NCBI RefSeq assembly: GCF_024508665.1
Contig: NZ_JANINP010000007.1
Coordinates: 744,001 to 808,000 of the forward strand
DNA: 64,000 bases
From: Sphingomonas sp.
GTDB taxonomy: Bacteria; Pseudomonadota; Alphaproteobacteria; Sphingomonadales; Sphingomonadaceae
Direction: 5' to 3'
The notes beneath the pieces were generated by a model that saw only the letters and a list, made by a program, of their open reading frames with translations, did no database searches and was not told the DNA's origin. The number at the start of each line of letters is the position of its first letter. The first letter of the stretch is position 1. This document shows positions 1 to 7,839 of this stretch, in pieces. Position numbers and translations under genes: made by a program.

Positions 1-128
1 CGGAAGCGCTCGGCGCCCTGGTGTTCGCCGCGCTCCATGACAAGAACGGCGCCGCGCCGCGCTTCCGCACCTATCCGATCCCCGCGGTCACGCGCGCGAC
101 GATCGGCGAATGCGTCGGGCAATGGTAG
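1..128 (+). CDS. C-terminal end of a probable periplasmic sugar-binding protein (partial)
   Basis: Only the last 42 codons are inside the window (codons begin at base 3), ending at TAG 126-128. The tail reads ...RTYPIPAVTRATIGECVGQW. The stop overlaps the ATG of the following ABC ATPase gene, so the two are translationally coupled. By position it should be the RbsB/XylF-type substrate-binding protein of the transporter that follows. This is inferred from gene order; the visible fragment is too short for a family call. Its full sequence would show which sugar the transporter binds, with D-apiose a candidate given the rest of the locus. Confidence 0.5.
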   Translation, partial: EALGALVFAALHDKNGAAPRFRTYPIPAVTRATIGECVGQW

Positions 129-1612
129 AAGCGCCGCTCCTCCAATTGCGCGGGCTCGAAAAGGTCTGGCCCAATGGCACCGCCGCGTTGCGCGGGGTCG
201 ATCTGACCGTGCATGCGGGCAGCGTCCATGGATTGCTTGGGGCGAACGGCGCCGGCAAATCGACCTTGATCAAGGTCCTTGCCGGAGCGATCCCGGCGAG
301 CGGCGGCGATATTATTTGGCGCGGCGAGACGGCGCGCTGGACGAATCCGCGTGCCGCCCGCGCCGGCGGTATCGCGACGATCTACCAGCATATCCCGCTC
401 GTCCCGACATTGTCGGTGCTCGAGAACATGCTGCTCGAACAGGCCGGCGGATGGCGCATCGACCGCGCCGCGCGCGATCGGGCCGCGGCGGTCGCGCGGT
501 CGCTGGGCGATCCGTTCGATCTCGATGCCATCGTGGGCGATCTGCCCATCGGTACGCGCCAGATGGTTGCTATCGCCCAAGGACTGATGAGCGATCCTGC
601 CTTGCTGATCATGGACGAGCCCACCGCCTCGCTGGCCGGGGACGAGCGCGAGCAAGTCTATCGCACCATCCGCCGCCTGGCCGGCGAGGGGCGGGCGGTG
701 CTGTTCGTGTCGCATTTTCTCGACGAGATCGTCGCGCTGACCGACGAAGTCACCGTGCTGCGCGACGGCCGCGCTGTGCTTGGCGCGCGGACGGCGGATT
801 TGAATGAAGCAGCGATCGCGGCGGCGATTGCCGGGCGCTCGGTCACCGCGCTCGAACGGGTCGAGCGGCAACCTCGGACAGGTGGCGCTTTACTCGACGT
901 CCGTGACCTCGCCTCGCCCGGCAAGCTCAAGCCGGCACGTTTCTCGATCGCGGCTGGGGAGATCGTCGGCGTCGCCGGCATGCTCGGCTCCGGCCGCAGT
1001 GAATTGCTTCACGCGATCTTCGGTGCCGATCCCGTGGCGCGAGGCACAATCCTGCTCGGGGGCGATAGAACAGGCCGCGATCCCGCCGAAGCGGTGGCTG
1101 CGGGCATAGCCTTGGTGCCGGAGGATCGCGCCGCACAGGGATTCATTCCCGGCATGACGATCGCCGAGAATATCGCGCTGCCGCATGACGGCTGGCTGAT
1201 CGCGCCGCGCCGCGAGCATGCTGTGGCGACGGCTGCGATCGACGATCTCGCGATCAAGGCGTCCGACGCCGACGCTTTGGTCGGTGAGCTGTCGGGCGGC
1301 AATGCGCAGAAAGTGGTGATCGCCAAATGGTTGACCCCGCGCACCCGCGTGCTGCTGCTCGATGAGCCGACCGCCGGGATCGATATCGGCGCACGCACCG
1401 ATATCTTGCGGCTGGTCCGTCGCCTTGCCGATCGGGGATTGGCGGTATTGCTGGTCAGCTCCGAATTCGAGGAATTGCTGGCCGTCGCCGACCGCATCCT
1501 GGTGATGCGCGACGGCGCGATCGTCGCCGAGGTCGATCCTGCCACGATCGACGAGGCCGGGCTGATCCAGCTGGCCAGTGGAACCCAATCCAGAACGGAA
1601 ATCGCCGCATGA
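122..1612 (+). CDS. Sugar ABC transporter, duplicated ATP-binding subunit (RbsA/XylG type)
   Basis: The 496-residue protein has two ABC cassettes in tandem, as in RbsA, XylG and AraG (about 500 residues). The first has a classical Walker A, GANGAGKST, at residues 40-48 and a Walker B ending LLIMDEPTASL. The second has the degenerate P-loop typical of this subfamily (GSGRSE), a signature LSGGNAQK and LLLDEPTAGIDIG. It should drive uptake of a monosaccharide across the inner membrane with the permease encoded next. The start at 122 is chosen because it overlaps the upstream stop; an in-frame ATG at 110 is possible. The permease gene overlaps its end by ATGA. The substrate cannot be read from the ATPase. 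Confidence 0.92.
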   Translation: MVEAPLLQLRGLEKVWPNGTAALRGVDLTVHAGSVHGLLGANGAGKSTLIKVLAGAIPASGGDIIWRGETARWTNPRAARAGGIATIYQHIPLVPTLSVLENMLLEQAGGWRIDRAARDRAAAVARSLGDPFDLDAIVGDLPIGTRQMVAIAQGLMSDPALLIMDEPTASLAGDEREQVYRTIRRLAGEGRAVLFVSHFLDEIVALTDEVTVLRDGRAVLGARTADLNEAAIAAAIAGRSVTALERVERQPRTGGALLDVRDLASPGKLKPARFSIAAGEIVGVAGMLGSGRSELLHAIFGADPVARGTILLGGDRTGRDPAEAVAAGIALVPEDRAAQGFIPGMTIAENIALPHDGWLIAPRREHAVATAAIDDLAIKASDADALVGELSGGNAQKVVIAKWLTPRTRVLLLDEPTAGIDIGARTDILRLVRRLADRGLAVLLVSSEFEELLAVADRILVMRDGAIVAEVDPATIDEAGLIQLASGTQSRTEIAA

Positions 1613-2769
1613 CCCGATCCATCGACTGGCGCCGGACCTTCGGATTGCGCGAGGCTGGCGTCTATTACGCGCTGCTGATCCTGCTCGTCTTGCTTGCGGC
1701 GATCGCGCACTCGCGCGGCCTGCCCAATTACCTGTCGCCGCAAAATCTCGGCAACATCGTCTACCAGGCGTCCTTGGTCGGGATCATGGGCGTGGCGATG
1801 ACGGTGATGCTGATCACCGGCGCGTTCGACCTGTCGGTGGCCTCGGTTGCCGCGCTCGCCGCGGCAGTGTTGGTCGGCCTGGCGCCAAGCATCGGCTTCC
1901 CGATGGCGGCCGGCGCCGCGATCGTCACCGCCATCGCAATCGGCATCTTCAACGGCGCGGTGGTCCAGTTCGTCGGGATCAATGCCTTCATCGTCACGCT
2001 CGGCACGCTCACCGCGGTCAGGGGGCTGGTACTGGTGCTGACCGACGGACGCTCGCTGATGGTCGAACGCCCCGACGTGCTCCAGCAGATGCTGGCGTTC
2101 GAAAGCACCCGCGTGCCGATCTTCTGGGCGGCTCTGCTGTTCGCGGCAACGCTGTTGGCGCTCGCGGCATGGAAGAAGCGGCCGCTGGACGCGTTGGCGG
2201 GCATTGTCGTCGGCGCGTTGGCGCTGCTCGCGGGTCGCGATTTCACCGTCGCGGCGCCCGTCGTCTATCTCGCGCTGTTCACCATCGCCGTTTGGGCGGT
2301 CCTGCGCTTCACCGTCATAGGCCGGCGCATCTACGCGGTCGGCGGCAACGCCGAGGCGGCGCGGCTGTCGGGGATCAACGTCCACGCCTACAAGCTCGGC
2401 GCCTTCGTCCTGTCGAGCGCAGCGGCCGGGTTCGCCGGCGTGCTGTTCGGTTGCCGGTTGGGTGCGATCAACCCGACCGCGCTTCAGGGCACCGAGCTCA
2501 CCGTGATCGCTGCCGCGATCCTGGGCGGCACGTCGCTGCTGGGCGGCGCGGGCAGCGTGCTCAAGACCGTCATCGGTGCCCTGCTGCTGTTCACCCTCAC
2601 CAACGGGTTCAACGTGCTCGACCTCGGAGCGAGCTATCAGGGGCTGATCGAGGGCGCGGTGGTGATCGCCGCTGCGGCGATCTACACGGTCGGCGGCGAT
2701 CGCCGACGGGCGCGCCGCGCTACGGTCGATACGGCACCCCAGGCGCCGGCCGTGGCGGAGGCGGGTTGA
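1609..2769 (+). CDS. Sugar ABC transporter permease (XylH/RbsC family)
   Basis: The 386-residue, strongly hydrophobic protein has about ten membrane segments. Family signatures include the GVAMTVMLITGAFDLSVAS stretch near residues 62-80 and IGRRIYAVGGNAEAARLSGI in the middle loop. The length and the extra central hydrophobic region around residues 165-240 resemble XylH (about 390 residues) more than RbsC (about 320). It forms the channel for the ATPase encoded just upstream, with which it overlaps by four bases. A pentose or branched pentose is a reasonable ligand guess, but that comes from context and not from the sequence. Confidence 0.92.
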   Translation: MTRSIDWRRTFGLREAGVYYALLILLVLLAAIAHSRGLPNYLSPQNLGNIVYQASLVGIMGVAMTVMLITGAFDLSVASVAALAAAVLVGLAPSIGFPMAAGAAIVTAIAIGIFNGAVVQFVGINAFIVTLGTLTAVRGLVLVLTDGRSLMVERPDVLQQMLAFESTRVPIFWAALLFAATLLALAAWKKRPLDALAGIVVGALALLAGRDFTVAAPVVYLALFTIAVWAVLRFTVIGRRIYAVGGNAEAARLSGINVHAYKLGAFVLSSAAAGFAGVLFGCRLGAINPTALQGTELTVIAAAILGGTSLLGGAGSVLKTVIGALLLFTLTNGFNVLDLGASYQGLIEGAVVIAAAAIYTVGGDRRRARRATVDTAPQAPAVAEAG

Positions 2770-3938
2770 TGACGAAGCTCCGCATCGCGGTTCGCCGCTT
2801 CGGACCGTTCGAAAGCGCGATCGCCGCGCAATTCGCCGATTTCACGCGCAGTCATGGCGTCGAAGCCGAGCTCGAAGCGGTGGCGATGGACCTCAACCCG
2901 CTGCACGAAAGCGCGATCGCTGAGCGCGGGCTCGCGACCGGCACATGGGACATCGCCTTCCTCAACACCGATTGGCTGGCCGAGGCGGTCGCCGACGGTC
3001 TGCTCGAGGATCTGACGCCGCACATGGCCCGCGCGCCGATCGCGGACTTCCCTAACGCCTGGAGCCCGTCGCTGACCGGGCTGCAGCGGTTCGATGGCGG
3101 CTTTTGGGCCATGCCCTATCACGATGGTCCGGAATGCCTGATCTATCGCAAGGACTTGATCGCCAAACCTCCGACAACGTGGGAGGAATTTCACGCCCTC
3201 GCGCGACAGCACCATGATCCCGCCAGCAGGCGCTACGGCACCGTGCTGGCGTTGTTCCCCGACGGCCACAACAGCTTCTACGATTTCTGCATCCACATCT
3301 GGTCGCGCGGCGGCGAAGTTTTCGATGCTGCGGGCCGACCCGATTTCATCTCGCCGGCCGCGCATGCCGCGCTCGACTTCCTGCGAACGCTGGCGACCGA
3401 CCAACAGGCGATCGCGCCGGACTGCAGGTCGCTCGACAGCGTCCAATCGGGTGCCCTGTTCGCAGAGGGCAAGGTCGCGCTGATGGCGAACTGGTTCGGC
3501 TTCGCGGCCTATGCCGACACCGCCGCGGACAGCAAGGTGCGCGGGCTGGTCGATGTCGCACCGCTGCCGGCGGGGCCGGGCGGGCGCAGCGTGTCGCTCA
3601 ATGTCTTCTGGGTGCTGGCGATCGGGGCGGGGTCGGCGAACAAGCAACTCGCCTGGGACTTCCTGCGCCATTGCGCGACGGCGCCAATGGATCGGCTGAC
3701 CACGACCGAAGGCGCGATCGGGGTGCGGCGCTCGACCTGGATCGATCCCGACATCAATGCGCGCATGCCCTATTACCACAAGCTCGAATGGCTCCACGAA
3801 CATGCCCGCGAGATGCCGCTGACGGCCGATCTGGCACGGATCAGCCATATCGTCGACGACCTGATGACCGCGGCGGTGACGACCGACCGCACGACCGCCG
3901 ACCTGCTCGCCGATGCACAGGCGAGGGCGACGTCATGA
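2769..3938 (+). CDS. Family 1 extracellular solute-binding protein homologue lacking a signal peptide
   Basis: The 389-residue protein has the organisation of MalE-like (family 1) solute-binding proteins, with segments such as GGFWAMPYHDGPECLIYRKD, a GKVALMANWFG motif and a C-terminal helical lobe. Its N-terminus (MTKLRIAVRRFGPFES) begins directly with the first beta strand and has no hydrophobic signal sequence or lipobox. TGATG coupling to the permease stop supports this start. Family 1 proteins normally serve MalFG-type permeases, not RbsC/XylH-type ones, so this pairing is atypical. It may be a cytoplasmic sugar-sensing or sugar-handling protein, or a gene that has lost its export signal. 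The dehydrogenase gene overlaps its end by ATGA. Confidence 0.75.
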   Translation: MTKLRIAVRRFGPFESAIAAQFADFTRSHGVEAELEAVAMDLNPLHESAIAERGLATGTWDIAFLNTDWLAEAVADGLLEDLTPHMARAPIADFPNAWSPSLTGLQRFDGGFWAMPYHDGPECLIYRKDLIAKPPTTWEEFHALARQHHDPASRRYGTVLALFPDGHNSFYDFCIHIWSRGGEVFDAAGRPDFISPAAHAALDFLRTLATDQQAIAPDCRSLDSVQSGALFAEGKVALMANWFGFAAYADTAADSKVRGLVDVAPLPAGPGGRSVSLNVFWVLAIGAGSANKQLAWDFLRHCATAPMDRLTTTEGAIGVRRSTWIDPDINARMPYYHKLEWLHEHAREMPLTADLARISHIVDDLMTAAVTTDRTTADLLADAQARATS

Positions 3939-4984
3939 CCGCGCTCCAGCAGCAATGGCCGATTCCGTCGAAGCCGCGGCCGATCGTGATCATCGGTACC
4001 GGCGGCATCGTCGCCGACGCGCATTTGCCCGCCTATCGCAAGGCGGGATTCGAGGTCTCCGGCCTGTTCGATCTCGATCGGGGCCGCGCGCGGTCGCTCG
4101 CGGCGCGATGGGACGTGCCGCATGTTTTCGCTTCAATCGAGGAAGCGGCACGGGCGGACGCCGTGTTCGACGTCGCCGCGCCGCCGGTTGCGCACCGCGC
4201 GATCCTTGAGGCGCTGCCCAAAGGGGCGGCGGTGCTGTTGCAGAAGCCGATGGGGCTCGACCTCGCAGAAGCGACCGCCATCCGCGATACGGCGCAGGCG
4301 CGCGGGCTGACCGCCTCTGTCAATTTCCAACTGCGTTATTCGGCGATGATGCTCGCGATTGCCGATGCGATCCGCCAAGGCCGGCTGGGCGAACTCGTCG
4401 AGGTCGAGGTGCGCATCAACCTCGTCACCCCCTGGCATCTGTTCCCGCACCTCAAGCCCAATCCGCGGGTCGAGATCGTCAGCCATTCGATCCATTATCT
4501 CGACACGATCCGCGCGCTGATCGGCGATTCGCAAGGCGTGTTCGCGCGCAGCTTCGGTCATCCGTCGAGCGAATTGGCCGATACGCGGACGTCGATCCTG
4601 CTCGATTATGGCGACAGGCTCCGGGTGCTCCTGTCGATCAACCACCATCATGATTTCGGCCGCCGCCACCAGGAAGCGAGCTTCCGGGTCGAGGGTGCCG
4701 ACGGCGCGGCGCAGGCCAAGCTGGGCGTGTTGCTCGACTATCCGGCCGGCGAAGCCGACGAACTCTGGCTGGCCCGGCGTGGCGGGCCCTGGGAGCAAGT
4801 CGCGCTTGCCGGCGCCTGGTTTCCCGACGCGTTCATCGGCCCGATGGCCAATCTCCAGCGTTTCGCCGCGGGCGAGGACACGGTGCTTGCCACGCGCGTC
4901 GATGACGCCTGGCGCACTATGGCGCTGGTAGAAGCCTGTTATAGCGCGGGCATCGTGCCCGGCACTCCAATCCCCCAACCTTGA
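3935..4984 (+). CDS. Gfo/Idh/MocA family NAD(P)-dependent sugar dehydrogenase
   Basis: The 349-residue protein opens with a Rossmann nucleotide-binding segment, IGTGGIVADAHLPAYRKAG, followed by the C-terminal alpha/beta domain typical of the family. The usual EKP active-site motif appears as QKP (LLQKPMGLDLAEA). It would oxidise a sugar or cyclitol in the cytoplasm. It is coupled by ATGA to the gene before it, so it belongs to the ABC transporter operon and probably acts on the imported sugar. D-apiose 1-dehydrogenase (ApsD) of known apiose pathways belongs to this superfamily, and the locus carries downstream apionate-type genes, so that role is a candidate. An L-fucose, arabinose or galactose dehydrogenase remains equally possible. 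Confidence 0.82.
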   Translation: MTALQQQWPIPSKPRPIVIIGTGGIVADAHLPAYRKAGFEVSGLFDLDRGRARSLAARWDVPHVFASIEEAARADAVFDVAAPPVAHRAILEALPKGAAVLLQKPMGLDLAEATAIRDTAQARGLTASVNFQLRYSAMMLAIADAIRQGRLGELVEVEVRINLVTPWHLFPHLKPNPRVEIVSHSIHYLDTIRALIGDSQGVFARSFGHPSSELADTRTSILLDYGDRLRVLLSINHHHDFGRRHQEASFRVEGADGAAQAKLGVLLDYPAGEADELWLARRGGPWEQVALAGAWFPDAFIGPMANLQRFAAGEDTVLATRVDDAWRTMALVEACYSAGIVPGTPIPQP

Positions 4985-4995
4985 GGACCCAGACG

Positions 4996-5718
4996 TTGAT
5001 CGACCTGACCGGAAAGACCGCCCTCGTGACCGCCGCGGCACAAGGCATCGGCCGTGCCTCGGTCCTAGCGCTCGCCGCGGCTGGCGCGCGCGTCATTGCG
5101 ACCGACGTCAACGAAGCGGGGCTGGAAGGTTTGGCCGGCGAGCGGATCGAGACGCGCCGGCTCGACGTGCTCGACCCCGAAGCAGTCGCGGCACTCGCCG
5201 GCGAGACGATCGACGTGCTGTTCAATTGCGCGGGCGTCGTTCATGGCGGAACGGTGCTCGAGACGAGCGACGCCGATCTCGATTTCGCATGGCGGCTCAA
5301 TGTGGTCGCGATGACGCGGACCTGTCAGGCGGTTCTGCCGGGCATGGTCGAGCGCGGCGGGGGCGCGATCATCAACATGTCGTCGGTGGCGTCGAGCGTG
5401 AAGGGTGTGCCCAATCGCTTCGCCTATTCGGTGACGAAGGCGGCGGTGGTCGGGCTGACCAAGTCGATCGCCGCCGATTTCGTCGGCAGCAACATCCGCG
5501 TCACCGCCATCTGCCCGGGAACGGTAGAGACGCCGTCCTTGCAGGATCGCCTGTCCGCCGGCGGCGATTATGACGGCGCGCGCGCCGCCTTCATCGCGCG
5601 CCAGCCGATCGGCCGGATCGGTTCGCCCGAGGAGATCGCCGACCTCGTCGTCTATCTGGCGGGGGCGACCTACACGACCGGACAGGTGCAGATCATCGAC
5701 GGCGGGTGGAGCATCTGA
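4996..5718 (+). CDS. Short-chain dehydrogenase, 2-keto-3-deoxy-sugar-acid dehydrogenase-like (BDH2/DHRS6 group)
   Basis: The 240-residue classical SDR has a TAAAQGIG cofactor motif at residues 12-19, the NCAG element, an INMSSVASSVKG serine segment and a YSVTK catalytic pair. The line through INMSSVASSVKGVPNR and CPGTVETPSLQ is characteristic of the BDH2 (DHRS6) branch. Bacterial members of that branch sit in L-fucose pathways as 2-keto-3-deoxy-L-fuconate 4-dehydrogenases. TTG at 4996 is preferred because GAGGA lies eight bases upstream; a TTG at 4981 would leave no ribosome-binding site. It is the last gene of the transporter operon. The GH29 fucosidase nearby makes an L-fuconate role plausible. 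Confidence 0.82.
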   Translation: MIDLTGKTALVTAAAQGIGRASVLALAAAGARVIATDVNEAGLEGLAGERIETRRLDVLDPEAVAALAGETIDVLFNCAGVVHGGTVLETSDADLDFAWRLNVVAMTRTCQAVLPGMVERGGGAIINMSSVASSVKGVPNRFAYSVTKAAVVGLTKSIAADFVGSNIRVTAICPGTVETPSLQDRLSAGGDYDGARAAFIARQPIGRIGSPEEIADLVVYLAGATYTTGQVQIIDGGWSI

Positions 5719-5765
5719 GGTTGAGTCCTTTCCCCTCCCTGTACTGAAGGGGGCCAAGGGGCAGA

Positions 5766-6566
5766 TCAAGTCACCAGCCCGGCATCCGCGTCCCCCACGC
5801 CGCGGACGATCACGGCGTCCATCGCCACCGCGGCGGCATGGGGGTCGCGCGCTTCGATCGCGTCGACGATCCGTTCGTGCTTGCGCACTACCGTCTCGTG
5901 CTGGGCGAGATTGCGGACCGGCGAACTCAAGGTGAAGGACTCGACCAGAGCGGTCTCGATCACCGCCGACAGGGCGCGCATCAGCATGTTGCCCGACGCG
6001 GCCCCGATCGCGCGGTGGAACTCCAGGTCGGCTTCGGCGAACTGCCGCCGGCTGTCGGTCGCGGCGCGCATGTCGGCGATGCAGCGGCGCAGCTGAGCGA
6101 TGACGTCGCGATCCGCATGCTCCGCGGCGAGCGCAGCCGCGCGCGGCTCGATCGCTCGCCGTATCTCGGCCAGGTCGTTGCTCAATTTCTCGTCGAAACC
6201 CTGCGCAACCTTCCACGACAGCACGTCGGCGTCGAACAGGTTCCAATGCGTCGCGTCGAGCACTTTGGTACCGACCCGCGACTTTGACGCGATCAGCCCC
6301 TTGGCGGTCAGTGTCTTCAGCGCCTCGCGCAGCACGGTGCGCGAGATTCCGAACCGCTCGAGCACATCGGCCTCGTGGGGCAGGCGCGTGCCCGGCGGAT
6401 AGACGCCCGACATGATCTCGATGCCCAAGGCGCGGGCGACCTGGTCGTGGTTCGAGCGCGCCTTGCGGTTGAATTTGTGGAAGCTGATCTCGGCTTCCAT
6501 CGGGCTTGCCGGCCTGTGCGAGGCGGCGCGGGCTCGACCCTGATAGGGCATCTCGCGGTCAGACAT
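5766..6566 (-). CDS. FadR-type GntR transcriptional regulator (paralogue 1)
   Basis: A GntR winged helix near residues 40-100 contains RFGISRTVLREALKTLTAKG. A helical FCD ligand-binding domain with the usual metal and effector residues follows (ADLEFHRAIG, HERIVDAIEA). Its recognition helix is almost identical to that of the second regulator at 23791, so both probably bind the same operator. It is transcribed away from the propeller hydrolase at 6766, and an AT-rich near-palindrome lies between them. FCD regulators usually sense sugar acids or lactones, which fits a locus full of aldonate chemistry. The start is uncertain: ATG at 6566 gives 266 residues and ATG at 6500 gives 244, and neither has a clear ribosome-binding site. 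Confidence 0.88.
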   Translation of the reverse strand: MSDREMPYQGRARAASHRPASPMEAEISFHKFNRKARSNHDQVARALGIEIMSGVYPPGTRLPHEADVLERFGISRTVLREALKTLTAKGLIASKSRVGTKVLDATHWNLFDADVLSWKVAQGFDEKLSNDLAEIRRAIEPRAAALAAEHADRDVIAQLRRCIADMRAATDSRRQFAEADLEFHRAIGAASGNMLMRALSAVIETALVESFTLSSPVRNLAQHETVVRKHERIVDAIEARDPHAAAVAMDAVIVRGVGDADAGLVT

Positions 6567-6674
6567 CGACCGAGGTCCGGAATGCGATAGCGCTTGTCCC
6601 CATGTTCTTCTTCCCCCGCCGACTATGACGCCGACGACGCATAAAGCAACCGCACGCGCCCCCGCCAAGCGACA

Positions 6675-6693
6675 ATTCGTATGATTAATTTAC
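6675..6693. promoter_or_regulatory. Degenerate FadR-type operator candidate
   Basis: The AT-rich run ATTCGTATGATTAATTTAC is a near-palindrome (GTA-N9-TAC at 6679-6693). It matches seven of the ten fixed positions of the ATNATAYNATNAT consensus found before other operons of the island. It lies in the GC-rich gap between the divergent regulator gene and the propeller hydrolase gene, so it could serve both. Confidence 0.4.
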
Positions 6694-6765
6694 TTGGTCC
6701 TCGGCGAGCGGGACGATAGCGTGATTCTCGCACGGCCGGATGCGCGGCTGGGATACGGGAGCAGG

Positions 6766-7830
6766 ATGATGGAAAGCGCCAGGTTCGACCGCCGGGGCAT
6801 TCTCGGCATGACGGCGGGCGCTGCCGGCGCGCTGGCGCTGCCCGCCTTCGCGCGCGCCACTACCGATCCGGTCGCCGACTATCGCACGCCGTACAAATAT
6901 CCGAAGCTGATCCTGGGCGGTTCGGGCGTTTCCGGCGATTTCGACGCCAAATCCGTCGATTGTCCATTTGTCTTCTCAGCCAATGGCAAATTCTATCTGA
7001 CCTATGTCGGGTTCGATGGGCAGGGCTATCAGACCGGGATCTGCGAATCGACCGACCTGCTGCACTGGACGCGCAAGGGTATTATCCTCGCGCGCGATCC
7101 CAACGACCCGGTCACTCGCTACAATGTTGCCTGCGCCTCGATCCTGCGCGAAAATGAACTCCAGTCGCCCGCGCGGCTGATCAAGGTCGGCGGGCGCTAT
7201 CTCGCCGCCTGGCATGCTTATCCCGGCGCAGGATATGAGCAGGGCGCGGCGGTGATCGGGCTCGCCTGGAGCGACGACTTCCTTCACTGGCAACGCGGCC
7301 CGGTGATCCTGCGCCCGGAAGACGGCGCCGAATGGGAACGCGGCGGGCTCTACAAGCCCTATCTCATCAAGGAAGGCGACACCTTCTACCTCTACTACAA
7401 TGCCAAGACCATGGGTACGCCGTGGTTCGAACAGACCGGTCTCGCCACGTCGAAGGACTTGAAGACCTGGACGCGCCACCCCGGCAACCCGCTGATCCGC
7501 AACGGCGCCAATGGCGCTCCCGACGCGCGCTTCGCGAGCGACCCGGTCGTGGTCAAGCATCGCGGCACGTGGGGCATGTTCTATTTCGGCCGCGCCAATG
7601 ACGGCCCGTGCCGCGAACTGCTCGCGCTCGGACGCACGCCGACCAGCTTCGAGAAAGTCGACGAAGTGCTGATCGACATCGGCGCGCCGGGCTCGATCGA
7701 CGAGAAATTCGCGCATAAACCCGCCGTGATCTATCACGAAGGCGCGCTCTATCACTTCTATTGCGCGGTCAGCGGCAAATGGCCCAACGACACGCGGGGC
7801 CTGGCGGTGGCGCGATCCAGGCCCTGGTAG
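6766..7830 (+). CDS. Exported five-bladed beta-propeller glycoside hydrolase (GH43/GH32-like clan)
   Basis: The 354-residue protein begins with a twin-arginine-like signal (FDRRGILGMTAG, then a hydrophobic run ending AFARA). The mature part repeats blade motifs such as ICESTDLLHWTRKGIIL, LAWSDDFLHWQRG and LATSKDLKTWTRHP, which mark five-bladed propeller hydrolases (GH43, GH32, GH117, GH130, GH137 and relatives). GGGAGCAGG precedes the doubled ATG at 6766. The exact family and substrate cannot be fixed by eye. GH137, an RG-II beta-L-arabinofuranosidase, is one propeller family worth testing. It stands alone between a divergent FadR-type regulator and a convergent GH106 gene. Confidence 0.72.
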   Translation: MMESARFDRRGILGMTAGAAGALALPAFARATTDPVADYRTPYKYPKLILGGSGVSGDFDAKSVDCPFVFSANGKFYLTYVGFDGQGYQTGICESTDLLHWTRKGIILARDPNDPVTRYNVACASILRENELQSPARLIKVGGRYLAAWHAYPGAGYEQGAAVIGLAWSDDFLHWQRGPVILRPEDGAEWERGGLYKPYLIKEGDTFYLYYNAKTMGTPWFEQTGLATSKDLKTWTRHPGNPLIRNGANGAPDARFASDPVVVKHRGTWGMFYFGRANDGPCRELLALGRTPTSFEKVDEVLIDIGAPGSIDEKFAHKPAVIYHEGALYHFYCAVSGKWPNDTRGLAVARSRPW

Positions 7831-7839
7831 ATGATGCGC

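Noticed and set aside
1009..2385. Minus-strand open frame spanning the ABC ATPase and permease genes
   Set aside because: It crosses two well-supported genes and lacks any motif or start signal.
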